Below the pieces are notes generated by a model. The model had not been told where the DNA came from. It was given only the letters and a program-made list of their open reading frames with translations, and ran no database searches. A stretch of 64,000 nucleotides of DNA from Bacillota bacterium (GTDB lineage Bacteria > Bacillota > DSM-12270 > Thermacetogeniales > Thermacetogeniaceae): positions 186,001 to 250,000 of the forward strand of contig JABLXW010000001.1 in the NCBI GenBank assembly GCA_013177945.1, written 5' to 3'. Shown in pieces: positions 1 to 8,218 of the stretch. Position 1 is the stretch's first letter, and the number at the start of each line of letters is the position of its first letter. The translations under genes and the position numbers were made by a program.

Positions 1-548
1 TGAACGAGATCCTGCCCAGGTTGCCGAAAGATATCCCTGCTGCAGTGATTATTGTGCAGCACATGCCCCCTGGCTTCACGCGTTCTTTGGCAGAGCGCCT
101 TGACCAGATTTCCGAAATACGGGTCAAGGAGGCCGAAGACCAGGAAAAGGTCATTTCGGGTACTGCTTACATCGCCCCCGGTGATTATCACCTTCTTGTG
201 GAGCGAGTTTCTCCTCAGCAAAAAGATCCTCTGCTGCGGCTCAGCAAGGACCCGCCCGTAAACGGCCACCGTCCTTCGGTTGATGTGATGATGCAGTCGG
301 CGGCAAGAGCCAACGGGTGGGAGTTAATCGGTGTGATCCTGACAGGAATGGGACATGACGGCCGGGAGGGAATCAGGGCAATTAAAGAAAAAAATGCAAA
401 AGTCATCGCCGAGGATGAAACAACTGCGGTCGTCTTCGGAATGCCGAGGGCCGTAATCGAGGCAAAGCTGGCTGATTACATACTTCCCCTCCCGTCAGTC
501 GCATCGGAAATCATCCATCTGTTAAATAAAGAATGTAAAGGAAGGTGA
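1..548 (+). CDS. cheB: Chemotaxis protein-glutamate methylesterase CheB, C-terminal part (5' truncated by window edge)
   Basis: CheB removes methyl groups from (and deamidates) chemoreceptors in the cytoplasm, resetting adaptation. Only the C-terminal part of the methylesterase domain is present. The reading frame is open from base 3, so the gene begins upstream. Visible family motifs are IVQHMPPGFT, which carries the catalytic histidine, and ILTGMGHDG, which carries the catalytic aspartate; the active-site serine and the N-terminal receiver domain lie off the window. The stop is followed 7 bases later by cheA, so it belongs to one chemotaxis operon with cheA-cheW-cheC-cheD. The TTG at 21 is internal and not a start. 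Confidence 0.95.
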   Translation, partial: NEILPRLPKDIPAAVIIVQHMPPGFTRSLAERLDQISEIRVKEAEDQEKVISGTAYIAPGDYHLLVERVSPQQKDPLLRLSKDPPVNGHRPSVDVMMQSAARANGWELIGVILTGMGHDGREGIRAIKEKNAKVIAEDETTAVVFGMPRAVIEAKLADYILPLPSVASEIIHLLNKECKGR

Positions 549-555
549 ATCTTCT

Positions 556-2541
556 TTGGACCTGTCGCAATACATGGATTTGTTTCTGGCTGAAGCAAAA
601 GAGCATCTGGAATCTTTAAACGAAAATCTCCTCAAGCTGGAGAGGAATCCTGGTGATTACGAGGTTCTGAATGAAATCTTTCGCTCCGCCCATACCCTGA
701 AGGGCATGGCCGCCACCATGGGTTTTGAACAAATTACCGAGTTAACCCACGAAATGGAAAATGCCCTCGCCCTTTTAAAAGAGAAGAAACTCCGGGTAAC
801 TCCGGAAGTTATCGACGTGCTTCTCAGATGTCTGGATGCCCTCGAAGTGATGATTAAGAATTTGCGAGACGGCGGGGAACAACCTTACCCCTATCACCCC
901 CTTCTCAGCGAACTCCGGGATCTTGGCAAGGTCTGCAGCGACCACCTGGATTTACCCTCTTCCGAACCAGAGCAGCCCTCTTCTGAACCCCTGGAGTTCA
1001 ATGAATACGAAGTTTCGGTTCTCAAAGCCGCCGAAAACAGCGAGTACCAACCCTATTATATTAAAGTCGGTCTGGCCCCAAATACCGTGATGAAATCGGT
1101 GCGCGCCTTTATGGTTTTCCGGAATCTGGAAGAATACGGACAGATTATCAAGTGCCACCCTCCCGTTCAGGATTTGGAGGAGGAACGCTTTGGGGACAGT
1201 TTTGAGGTAGTCTTTGTCTCCCAGGCACCCGTGGAAACAATTTCCCAGGCTCTGGATAAAATTGCAGAGGTAAGGGTTTTATCCATCCAGAAAATCAGCA
1301 CCAGCAGCCTCAGCGGCCAGAAAGCGGCACCCCTGCAAACTAAAACCGAAGCCCTTAAAAACCAGACTGCGGTTCTTTCCTCACCTGGAGGCCGCGCCTT
1401 GAAAACGGTCAGAGTCGATATCGAACGCCTTGATAACTTAATGAACCTGGTGGGGGAGCTGGTGATCAATAAAACACGGCTCGAACAAATCGGGCTAACG
1501 CACCGGCTCACCGATCTCCTCGAAGCAATTGAACAGATGGGCCGGCTTACAGCTGATCTTCAGGCCCTCGTCATGAAAGTAAGGATGGTTCCCATCGAAC
1601 AGGTCTTTAACAGGTTTCCCCGCATGGTAAGAGATCTTGCCCGGGAGATGGGAAAAGACATTCAGTTTATCATCGAGGGTAAAGAAACAGAACTGGACCG
1701 GACCGTAATCGACGAAATCGGCGACCCCCTTGTGCACTTAATCAGAAATGCGATTGATCACGGAATTGAGCATCCCGAAGAAAGGATCCAGGCAGGTAAA
1801 GCAAAAACAGCCCGCCTTCGTCTTGTTGCTTACCATGAAGGAAATAACGTAATCATCGAAGTTGAAGATGACGGACGGGGGATAGACCTCGATAAAGTCC
1901 GGAGCCATGCAATCAGCAAAGGCTTTTTAACGGAAAAGGAAGGAGAATATTTGGATGACAACGCGGTTCTAAACGTAATTTTCCAGCCTGGCTTCAGCAC
2001 CGCGGACATTGTGACCGATCTCTCAGGCCGGGGTGTAGGGCTTGATGTTGTCAAGTCCAAAATTGAATCCTTAAATGGGAGCATCGAAATTGAAACGAAA
2101 AAAATGGTGGGAACAAAGGTTAAAATAAGTCTTCCACTTACCCTGGCCATTATCCAGGCTCTCCTGGTAAGCGTGGGGAAAGAGCAGTACGCAATTCCGC
2201 TCAGTTCAATTGATGAAACCACTTTTATTCTGCCCGATCAGATCAAAACCATGCAAAACCAGGAGGTAATGGTGCTCCGGGGAGCGGTTTTGCCGCTGGT
2301 TCGGCTGCAGCGGCTGCTCGGGGTGGAAACAGCAGCTTCCGAAAATGAAGAGTTATACGTTGTTGTGGTCCGAAAAGGGGAGCGCCGGGTAGGGCTTGTT
2401 GTAGATTTCCTCGTGGGACAGCAAGACATCGTTATTAAATCGCTGGGGAGGCTCCTTACAGACATTCCCGGTATTGCAGGAGCTACGATTTTGGGAAACG
2501 GCGAAGTCTCTTTAATCCTTGATGTGAACAGTCTGTTTTGA
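556..2541 (+). CDS. cheA: Chemotaxis histidine kinase CheA
   Basis: CheA autophosphorylates in receptor arrays and passes the phosphate to CheY and CheB. The protein has 661 residues, the usual family length. Domains in order: an N-terminal HPt domain with the phospho-accepting histidine in AHTLKGMA (about residue 46); a variable P2 linker region; a P3 dimerisation helix region (about 285-350); a kinase ATPase domain with N-box HLIRNAIDHGIE (about 394), G1 box VEDDGRGID and G2 box GRGVGLDVV; and a C-terminal CheW-like P5 domain (from about 530). The start is TTG at 556, preceded by GGAAGGTGA at a suitable distance. cheW follows after 17 bases. Confidence 0.97.
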   Translation: MDLSQYMDLFLAEAKEHLESLNENLLKLERNPGDYEVLNEIFRSAHTLKGMAATMGFEQITELTHEMENALALLKEKKLRVTPEVIDVLLRCLDALEVMIKNLRDGGEQPYPYHPLLSELRDLGKVCSDHLDLPSSEPEQPSSEPLEFNEYEVSVLKAAENSEYQPYYIKVGLAPNTVMKSVRAFMVFRNLEEYGQIIKCHPPVQDLEEERFGDSFEVVFVSQAPVETISQALDKIAEVRVLSIQKISTSSLSGQKAAPLQTKTEALKNQTAVLSSPGGRALKTVRVDIERLDNLMNLVGELVINKTRLEQIGLTHRLTDLLEAIEQMGRLTADLQALVMKVRMVPIEQVFNRFPRMVRDLAREMGKDIQFIIEGKETELDRTVIDEIGDPLVHLIRNAIDHGIEHPEERIQAGKAKTARLRLVAYHEGNNVIIEVEDDGRGIDLDKVRSHAISKGFLTEKEGEYLDDNAVLNVIFQPGFSTADIVTDLSGRGVGLDVVKSKIESLNGSIEIETKKMVGTKVKISLPLTLAIIQALLVSVGKEQYAIPLSSIDETTFILPDQIKTMQNQEVMVLRGAVLPLVRLQRLLGVETAASENEELYVVVVRKGERRVGLVVDFLVGQQDIVIKSLGRLLTDIPGIAGATILGNGEVSLILDVNSLF

Positions 2542-2558
2542 GAGGGAAGGGGTAAAAA

Positions 2559-3044
2559 ATGGTGGAAAACCAAAGAACTTTTGGAGACGAAATTCAACTG
2601 GTAGTTTTTCTTGTAGGAAAAGAAGAATACGGTTTGGAAATCAATCAAGTCCAGGAAATCAACCGCCTTCTTCCCATCACCAGAGTGCCCCGGGCTCCTT
2701 CCTATATCGAAGGGGTCATCAATTTAAGGGGAAACGTCATCCCGGTTATAAATTTGCACTCCCGTTTGGGGCTTGGAACGAGAACGAACACCGCCCGGAC
2801 CCGCATCATCGTTGCTCAGGTTCAGGAGATCCCGGTCGGTCTGATTGTCGATGAAGTTTTAGGGGTCCTTTACCTGAGCAGTAGCGCCATTGAACCCCCT
2901 GCACTGCCGGGAGTAGCCGCGAGCACAGCTCACTTGCTGGGAGTCGGAAAGAGCGAGGGGCGCCTTATTCTTCTCCTGGACCTGGCTTCCCTGCTTAACC
3001 TAAAAGAACATGGTGAAGAGGCTTCAGAGGCAGGGAGGGGATAA
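2559..3044 (+). CDS. cheW: Chemotaxis coupling protein CheW
   Basis: CheW is the scaffold that links chemoreceptors to the CheA kinase. The 161-residue protein is a single CheW (SH3-like) domain. Recognisable blocks are VVFLVGKEEYGLEI near the N-terminus, then the INRLLPITRVPRAP and GVINLRGNVIPVINL segments typical of the family. It starts with ATG at 2559 after a GAGAGGGAAGGGG ribosome-binding stretch. It lies between cheA and cheC and its stop is only 2 bases from the proposed cheC start, suggesting translational coupling. Confidence 0.95.
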   Translation: MVENQRTFGDEIQLVVFLVGKEEYGLEINQVQEINRLLPITRVPRAPSYIEGVINLRGNVIPVINLHSRLGLGTRTNTARTRIIVAQVQEIPVGLIVDEVLGVLYLSSSAIEPPALPGVAASTAHLLGVGKSEGRLILLLDLASLLNLKEHGEEASEAGRG

Positions 3045-3046
3045 AC

Positions 3047-3670
3047 CTGGCTAGGGATTTTCGCTCTTTAAGCCATCTGCAGGTAGATGCACTGAAAGAA
3101 ATCGGAAACATCGGAGCGGGAAATGCTGCTACAGCCCTTTCCAAACTGATCGATGACCGGGTTGAAATGAGTGTTCCCCAGGTCAGGATTCTTCCTTTTG
3201 CAGAAGTAGCCGAAATTTTGGGTGGAGCAGAAACCTTTGTGGCAGGAATCTATCTAAAAATTTCGGGTTCGGCCCCGGGTGGAATTTTGTTTCTTCTCCC
3301 CTTTTCTGACGCCAAACAGCTTGTGAAAATTTTGCTTAAAAGCAAAGCAGGAGGGCCGGGACAGCCTTTGACCGAACTTGAACGCTCGGCTCTCATGGAG
3401 GCAGGAAACATCTTAACCGGTTCTTTTTTGAACGCCCTGGCCATGTTCACTTCTCTCACCTACCTCCCCTCGGTGCCGGCTCTCGGTACCGACATGGCAG
3501 GTGCCCTTCTGGGAACCGTATTTCACGAACTTGGCAAAACAGGCGATCATGCCCTTTTTATTCAAACCGAATTCCGGTATCAGGCCGATCATGTAGTAGG
3601 GTACCTCTTCTTCCTTCCGGAGGCAGACTCGCTGGACCTGATTTTAAGTACACTTGGGGTGAATACTTAG
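3047..3670 (+). CDS. cheC: CheY-P phosphatase CheC, apparent CTG start
   Basis: CheC dephosphorylates CheY-P and partners with CheD in Gram-positive chemotaxis. Two copies of the CheC/CheX/FliY active-site pattern are visible: LKEIGNIGAGNAATALSKL near residues 16-34 and ALMEAGNILTGSFLNAL in the middle of the protein. The first ATG in frame is at 3167, which would delete the first active site. Between the cheW stop and 3167 this frame has no ATG, GTG or TTG. A CTG at 3047 lies 6 bases after GGGAGGGG (3033-3040) and gives a normal 207-residue CheC starting LARDFRSLSHLQ. I therefore place the start at this CTG. The gene overlaps cheD by one base. Confidence 0.88.
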   Translation: MARDFRSLSHLQVDALKEIGNIGAGNAATALSKLIDDRVEMSVPQVRILPFAEVAEILGGAETFVAGIYLKISGSAPGGILFLLPFSDAKQLVKILLKSKAGGPGQPLTELERSALMEAGNILTGSFLNALAMFTSLTYLPSVPALGTDMAGALLGTVFHELGKTGDHALFIQTEFRYQADHVVGYLFFLPEADSLDLILSTLGVNT

Positions 3671-4155
3671 TGGGAGAAATTTTAAAAGTAGGAATCGCCG
3701 AACTCAAAGTCGCCAAAGCTCCTACCAATCTTGCCAGTGCAGGACTCGGTTCTTGTGTTGGAATCTGTCTTTTTGATCCTGCTGCAAAAATCGGTGGTCT
3801 GGCACACATCATGCTACCTGACAGCACACAGGCAAGAAATTCCGAGAATAAAGCAAAATTTGCCAATACTGCGGTTGGTATCCTCGTCGCGGAAATGCTC
3901 AAATTGGGTGCACTTAAAAACAGAATTGTAGCCAAAATTGCAGGTGGAGCCCAAATGTTCTCTTTTCCAGGTGCAACAGATTTTATGCGCATTGGAGAAC
4001 GTAACATAGAAGCCACAAAGAGCACCCTGGCAAAGGAGCAGATCCCCTTAATTGCCCAGGACGTTGGGGGGAATTACGGCCGCAGCATCGAGCTTTGTAC
4101 GACAACAGGCAAGCTTTATATTCGGACCATCGAGCACGGAGAGAAGGTTATATGA
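3670..4155 (+). CDS. cheD: Chemoreceptor glutamine deamidase CheD
   Basis: CheD deamidates glutamines on chemoreceptors and binds CheC, stimulating its phosphatase. The 161-residue protein shows the family signature: the catalytic cysteine in AGLGSCVGICLFDP (about residue 30) and histidine in GGLAHIMLPDS (about residue 46). The start is a GTG that overlaps the last base of the cheC stop codon. The stop overlaps the ATG of the next gene, so cheC, cheD and the small membrane protein are read as one translationally coupled block. Confidence 0.95.
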   Translation: MGEILKVGIAELKVAKAPTNLASAGLGSCVGICLFDPAAKIGGLAHIMLPDSTQARNSENKAKFANTAVGILVAEMLKLGALKNRIVAKIAGGAQMFSFPGATDFMRIGERNIEATKSTLAKEQIPLIAQDVGGNYGRSIELCTTTGKLYIRTIEHGEKVI

Positions 4156-4532
4156 ATCCGGCGCTTTGGGCAGCTCTCATCCTTGGAATTGTTATTTTTT
4201 TAACCGGTTTTCTCAAACAGGTTTCGTTTCCAGTTCTGGTTAAACGCTCTCTACTTTCGGGCCTGATTATTTATCTTTTGTCAACTCTTTTAAGCTTCGG
4301 TTTGAAAAGAATCGAAACCAGACAGCATCCCCATAAAAATTTACCCCAGAACAAAGGCGAACGGGTCCCAGGCCAAAAAAGAGAGCGGGAATCTGAAGAT
4401 ACTGAAGGAGAATTCAGGCAAAGAAAGGCCTCTCAGGTGGCCGAGGACCTGATCTCCCGTTTGAGTCAGGACCCGGCACGGGGTGCAGAACTGGTCCGGA
4501 AGATGGCACTTGAGGATCAGCCTGAAAAATAA
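4152..4532 (+). CDS. Small membrane protein of unknown function in the che-fliA operon
   Basis: I do not recognise this 126-residue protein. It begins with two predicted membrane segments (about residues 4-20 and 28-50, rich in Leu, Ile and Val) followed by a highly charged cytoplasmic tail with runs of Lys, Arg, Glu and Gln. The start is the ATG overlapping the cheD stop in an ATGA arrangement; GAGAAGG is the likely ribosome-binding site. A longer reading of the frame exists but would sit inside cheD. Its position between cheD and fliA suggests a motility-linked role, but that is only inference from the operon. Confidence 0.75.
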   Translation: MNPALWAALILGIVIFLTGFLKQVSFPVLVKRSLLSGLIIYLLSTLLSFGLKRIETRQHPHKNLPQNKGERVPGQKRERESEDTEGEFRQRKASQVAEDLISRLSQDPARGAELVRKMALEDQPEK

Positions 4533-4559
4533 ATTCAAGAGAGCACGGGAGGCCCTCTG

Positions 4560-5360
4560 ATGGAAGCCGCAGACTCTCAAGAACTGGCCCTTCTCTGGCA
4601 TAAATTTAAAAAAGAAAACGATTCCGAAGCCCGGGAGCGGTTAATCCTCCACTATGTCTCCCTTGTGAAGTACGTCGCGGGCCGCCTGGCCATTGGAGTT
4701 AAGGGGCATTTTGAATTAGACGATCTGATCAATGCGGGGGTTTACGGGTTAATCAACGCTGTTGACAGATTCGATCCGGACAGAGGATTCAAATTCGAGA
4801 CTTTTGCCCTGGCGCGAATCAAAGGAGCGATCTTGGACTGGCTCCGTGCTTTCAACTGGATTCCGCAATCCGTTCGGAATAAGGCACGCTCCCTGGAAAG
4901 AGCCCTCCTCAGCCTTGAGCAAAGTTTGGGGAGGCCCCCGGAAGACCACGAAATCGCCGCTCATCTGGGTCTTACATTAAAGCAATTCCACCAGATGATG
5001 GATGAAGTTGCCCCGGTTACCCTGATTTCTCTCGAAGACTCCCTGTATTCGGATTCAGATAATGAATCCTATTCCCTAGGAGAAGTAATTCCCGATCCCA
5101 AAGCGAAAGATCCGGTTGAACACCTTGAACTTGAAGAAATCAAAGAGGTGCTCGCGCAGGCAATTGCAAAGCTTCCCGAAAAAGAAAAGCTGGTGACAAC
5201 CCTGTATTACTATGAAGGTTTAACATTAAAAGAAATCGGAAAGGTAATCGGTGTTTCGGAATCCCGGGTCTCTCAACTTCACACAAAAGCTATTTTGCGT
5301 TTGAGAGGGCACTTAAGCAGAAAGAAAAAGGGCTTAATTAGTCTAAACGGGAGGGGATAA
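4560..5360 (+). CDS. fliA: RNA polymerase sigma factor FliA/SigD (sigma-28 family)
   Basis: This alternative sigma factor directs transcription of late flagellar and chemotaxis genes. The 266-residue protein has region 2 (HYVSLVKYVAG through DDLINAGVYGLINAVDRFDP and the FETFALARIKGAILDWLR segment), region 3 (PPEDHEIAAHLGLTLKQFH) and region 4 with a helix-turn-helix, LTLKEIGKVIGVSESRVSQ. The phrase ILDWLRAFNWIPQSVRNKA is typical of the FliA/SigD/WhiG group. ATG at 4560 follows GGGAGG. Its place between cheD and the swrB-like gene matches sigD in Bacillus subtilis. Confidence 0.95.
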   Translation: MEAADSQELALLWHKFKKENDSEARERLILHYVSLVKYVAGRLAIGVKGHFELDDLINAGVYGLINAVDRFDPDRGFKFETFALARIKGAILDWLRAFNWIPQSVRNKARSLERALLSLEQSLGRPPEDHEIAAHLGLTLKQFHQMMDEVAPVTLISLEDSLYSDSDNESYSLGEVIPDPKAKDPVEHLELEEIKEVLAQAIAKLPEKEKLVTTLYYYEGLTLKEIGKVIGVSESRVSQLHTKAILRLRGHLSRKKKGLISLNGRG

Positions 5361-5368
5361 AAATATTT

Positions 5369-7060
5369 ATGCAGGAAGGAAAAAAACCAAACCCGGGAGA
5401 ACTTAATAATAGAGAGGACCAGATTGAAAAGATCTGCGAGAGGGCGCTCTCCGGAATTAAAGACTTTGACGGTTTACGTCTTCTGGAATTTACAGATGAA
5501 GGCACCTTTCTTACCGTTTTTCCTCCCGAAGGAGCAGGAAAGGTTCTTTCCTTTGCAGATTTAGAACAGGAAATCAAGGCCCTTGCACTTCAGCAGGTTG
5601 ACTGGGACAAGGTCAGGGAGGCAGTAGAGGAAAAATCGAAGCGAATCAAAATAGCTCCGGTCCAGGAAAACCTGAAAAAAAACGGCGAAGTGCTTGTAAA
5701 AGTGAGCAAAGATGAAATGGAGGCTTATGTCACAATATTTCCGCCCTTTAACGGAAATCCCGTTACCGCTGACATGGTTTACGAAGCCCTGAAAAAGGCG
5801 GGAGTGGTCTATGGCATCGACCAGGCAAGGGTAGAAGAAGCCCTAAAGGCGGCCGAGTCAAACGAACCGGTCCTTGTGGCACGCGGGAAGCCTGCTGAAG
5901 ACGGGCGAGACGCCCAGCTCACTTACTACTTTCCGGTCGAAGGCCAAAAGCCAAAACCCGCTGAACTGGATGATGGAAGAGTTGATTATTATAATATAAA
6001 TCTAATTTATAATGTGGAAACCGGACAGGTGCTGGCAACTAAAACTCCGGCGACCCCGGGTGAGCCCGGTTCGACGGTTACAGGAAAACCGCTCCTTCCC
6101 CGCCCCGGGAAGGATTGCCAGTTGCGCGCCGGAAAAAACACCGAGCTAATAGATGAAGGACTGACCCTTATTGCCTCTGCCCGTGGCCACGTCTTAATGC
6201 AGGATAATAAAATCCACGTGCTGCCTGTGTACGAAGTAGTTGGTAATGTAGATTTCTCAACAGGCAACATTGATTTTATCGGGAGCGTTCAGGTCCGGGG
6301 CAGTATCAAATTTGGATTTACAGTAAGGGCAGAAGGTGATGTCGAGGTTCGTGAAACCATTGAAGGGGGCTCCATTATTGCCGGAGGAAATGTTGTTGTA
6401 AAGGAGGGGATACGGGGGCTGGGAAAAGGCCGCATCGTTGCCAAGGGAAACGTTTTCGCAAAGTTTCTGGAAACTGCCCATGTTCAGGCAGGACAGAATG
6501 TAATAGTTGGGGAAGCAATCATGCACAGCCACGTCAATGCAGGAGGGAAAATCATCGTTAACGGCCGAAAGGGGCTTCTTGTAGGCGGACTTTGCCGCGC
6601 GGGGGAAGACATTGAAGCAAAAATCGTTGGTTCAAACCTGGCAACAATCACGGAATTAGAGGTCGGCGTGAATCCGGAACTGAGGATGGCTTTTAATCAA
6701 ATTTCAAAAGAACGGTCAGAAACCGAAACTCACCTGGATAAAGTAGAGAAGGCCCTTAACCTGTTACGCGGGTTAGAAGGCGAAGGCAAGGAACTTTCCC
6801 CGGAGAAAAAGACGCTTTTAATCAGGTTAACCCGAACCCAACTTCAGCTCAAACGAAAGCTTGAAGAAATAAGGGAAGAGGAGGCTAAATTGTTAGGATT
6901 GCTCAGCACTCTTGACAAGGGGAAGGTTAAGGTAAAGAATCTCCTTCATCCTGGCACGATCATCAGGATTGGCCAGCTAACCTATTATGTACGGGACGAA
7001 ATGCAGTATGTCACAATCTCCCAGGAGGGAGGGGAAATCAAAATTTCGCCGTATGCTTGA
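5369..7060 (+). CDS. fapA: FapA-family (DUF342) flagellar-associated protein
   Basis: The 563-residue protein has the DUF342/FapA layout. There is an N-terminal region, then a central stretch (about residues 290-430) of short beta-type repeats rich in Gly and Val, such as VRGSIKFGFTVRAEGDVEVR and AGGNVVVKEGIRGLGKG, consistent with a bactofilin-like beta-helix. A C-terminal coiled coil follows (about 445-520, rich in Leu, Glu and Lys). FapA relatives are linked to flagellar assembly or polar localisation, but the biochemical role is not settled. It starts 8 bases after fliA at ATG 5369, after GGGAGGGG, and is clearly co-transcribed with fliA. Confidence 0.85.
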   Translation: MQEGKKPNPGELNNREDQIEKICERALSGIKDFDGLRLLEFTDEGTFLTVFPPEGAGKVLSFADLEQEIKALALQQVDWDKVREAVEEKSKRIKIAPVQENLKKNGEVLVKVSKDEMEAYVTIFPPFNGNPVTADMVYEALKKAGVVYGIDQARVEEALKAAESNEPVLVARGKPAEDGRDAQLTYYFPVEGQKPKPAELDDGRVDYYNINLIYNVETGQVLATKTPATPGEPGSTVTGKPLLPRPGKDCQLRAGKNTELIDEGLTLIASARGHVLMQDNKIHVLPVYEVVGNVDFSTGNIDFIGSVQVRGSIKFGFTVRAEGDVEVRETIEGGSIIAGGNVVVKEGIRGLGKGRIVAKGNVFAKFLETAHVQAGQNVIVGEAIMHSHVNAGGKIIVNGRKGLLVGGLCRAGEDIEAKIVGSNLATITELEVGVNPELRMAFNQISKERSETETHLDKVEKALNLLRGLEGEGKELSPEKKTLLIRLTRTQLQLKRKLEEIREEEAKLLGLLSTLDKGKVKVKNLLHPGTIIRIGQLTYYVRDEMQYVTISQEGGEIKISPYA

Positions 7061-7082
7061 CGCAATTTAAACAGGGGTTAAG

Positions 7083-7442
7083 ATGGCTCTTTACGGGGGG
7101 TTGGCAATGACCCTGAAATCACTCGACCTTCAGGTTCTCCTTCCCAGGACGCAGGAAGTTGGCCGGATTCAGCATGTCCAACAGATAAACGAGCAGAATC
7201 AGCAACTGAGCTTTGCCGCTCATCTTCTCCACGAATCCGAAGCCATCCAAAAAACAGTACAGCACCTTTCCCAACCACAAGAAGCAAGAATCAAGGAACG
7301 AACGCGCGATGAGAGGCGATCCTCTGCCAGGCAAAAAGATGAAAAGAAGGGTGCACCGCATGAAAAGCAGCCCGTGCCGGAAGAAAAACAGGAACTCATC
7401 GGAAGCCTGCTCTTAGGCCAGATTGTTGATCTTAAAATCTAA
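7083..7442 (+). CDS. Hypothetical hydrophilic protein in flagellar operon
   Basis: The product is 119 residues and I do not recognise a domain. It opens with TLKSLDLQVLLPRTQEVG, continues with a Gln- and His-rich helical section, then a strongly basic and acidic low-complexity tail (residues about 65-105) and a short hydrophobic end, LIGSLLLGQIVDLKI. Two starts are possible: ATG 7083 after AGGGG, or ATG 7107 after a run of six G (7095-7100). It sits 22 bases after fapA and 23 before the SwrB-like gene, so an accessory motility or cell-surface function is the natural guess from context alone. Confidence 0.65.
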   Translation: MALYGGLAMTLKSLDLQVLLPRTQEVGRIQHVQQINEQNQQLSFAAHLLHESEAIQKTVQHLSQPQEARIKERTRDERRSSARQKDEKKGAPHEKQPVPEEKQELIGSLLLGQIVDLKI

Positions 7443-7465
7443 TTTAGAGGTGCAGGTAGATCGTT

Positions 7466-8038
7466 ATGGAACTATTAAAATTATTAATCATTACCTTGGG
7501 TATTCTTACATTGTGTATCATCGCCATGGTATCTCTGGTCATCTGGCGCGACAGGCGGGAGTTGAGACTAAACCAGATCACCAGGGAAATATCACGTTTG
7601 GAAGAATCCATTAAAGAAATTTACCAGATAAAAGAAGAAATGGAAAAGATGTTAACTGCAGCCCGGAAACATACTGACCTTGCGGTATCTCAGGTAGAAG
7701 GACAGGTTAAACAGGTCAGGAATTCAGTTGCGCATCTCGAACAGCGTCTTCACGTTGTTGGTTTAAGTGGAGAAAAGCGCAATATAGCCAAAGAAAGAGA
7801 AAAGAGTCAAAGATCGCAGGGAAAGGGGAAACCTCGCGGGAACAGTCGGGAATTAAAACAGAAGGAAAACAGATCCGGCAAAGAGGAACCTGTCAAGATC
7901 AATGACGGGGAAAAATACGCAAAACTCTACGAACTGGCCGACCAGGGGTTAAGCCCCCAGGAAATTGCTCAGCGGTTAAATTTAGGCTATGACGAGGTGG
8001 AACTGGTACTTGAATTAAAAGGGAAACGGCTCTCTTAA
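7466..8038 (+). CDS. SwrB-like membrane-anchored coiled-coil protein (DUF6115-type)
   Basis: The protein has 190 residues. Residues about 4-26 form one hydrophobic membrane anchor (LLIITLGILTLCIIAMVSLV). A coiled coil follows (about 30-100, SRLEESIKEIYQIKEEMEKM), then a basic, disordered linker, and a C-terminal helix-turn-helix-like segment, LYELADQGLSPQEIAQRLNL. This architecture and the position between fliA/sigD and rpsB match swrB (ylxL) of Bacillus subtilis, which promotes assembly of flagellar basal bodies. Orthology is inferred from layout and synteny, not from strong sequence identity. It is the last gene before a terminator. Confidence 0.75.
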   Translation: MELLKLLIITLGILTLCIIAMVSLVIWRDRRELRLNQITREISRLEESIKEIYQIKEEMEKMLTAARKHTDLAVSQVEGQVKQVRNSVAHLEQRLHVVGLSGEKRNIAKEREKSQRSQGKGKPRGNSRELKQKENRSGKEEPVKINDGEKYAKLYELADQGLSPQEIAQRLNLGYDEVELVLELKGKRLS

Positions 8039-8053
8039 AAAAGTAGAAAATAG

Positions 8054-8084
8054 GGCATCTGTCTTCGCCAACAGATGCCTTTTT
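8054..8084 (+). terminator. Rho-independent terminator of the che-fliA-fapA operon
   Basis: A perfect 9-bp stem, GGCATCTGT (8054-8062) and ACAGATGCC (8071-8079), with an 8-base loop is followed by five T residues. It lies 15 bases after the swrB-like stop and directly before the rpsB promoter, so it separates the motility operon from the ribosomal one. Confidence 0.93.
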
Positions 8085-8086
8085 CA

Positions 8087-8115
8087 TTGCCAGGAGCGGA
8101 TCTTTGTGTTATACT
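8087..8115 (+). promoter_or_regulatory. Sigma-A promoter of rpsB-tsf-pyrH-frr
   Basis: TTGCCA (8087-8092) and TATACT (8110-8115) are separated by 17 bases, a near-consensus housekeeping promoter. It starts 2 bases after the upstream terminator's T run. Transcription is predicted to begin near 8122, leaving a leader of about 97 bases before rpsB. Confidence 0.88.
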
Positions 8116-8121
8116 AACCGG

Positions 8122-8218
8122 TGGCATAAAACACACGCTGCTGAATACAGCCGGTGGTCCCCCCGGGTCCGGTTGGGCATGAAAGCAGCGGAGGAAAAAC
8201 CTGCAAGGAGGAGTCTTA
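8122..8218 (+). promoter_or_regulatory. Structured 5' leader of rpsB, candidate autoregulatory element
   Basis: The predicted leader contains a long-range 7-bp helix, CGCTGCT (8136-8142) with AGCAGCG (8184-8190), enclosing a GC-rich interior in which CCGG (8151-8154) can pair with CCGG (8169-8172). The ribosome-binding site AAGGAGGAG (8205-8213) follows the closing strand. Ribosomal protein S2 operons are often controlled by their own product through the leader RNA, so this is a reasonable candidate. I cannot match it to a named family by eye. Confidence 0.45.

Noticed and set aside
3167-3670. ATG at 3167 as the cheC start
   Set aside because: It would remove the first conserved active-site helix, and there is no ribosome-binding site in front of it.
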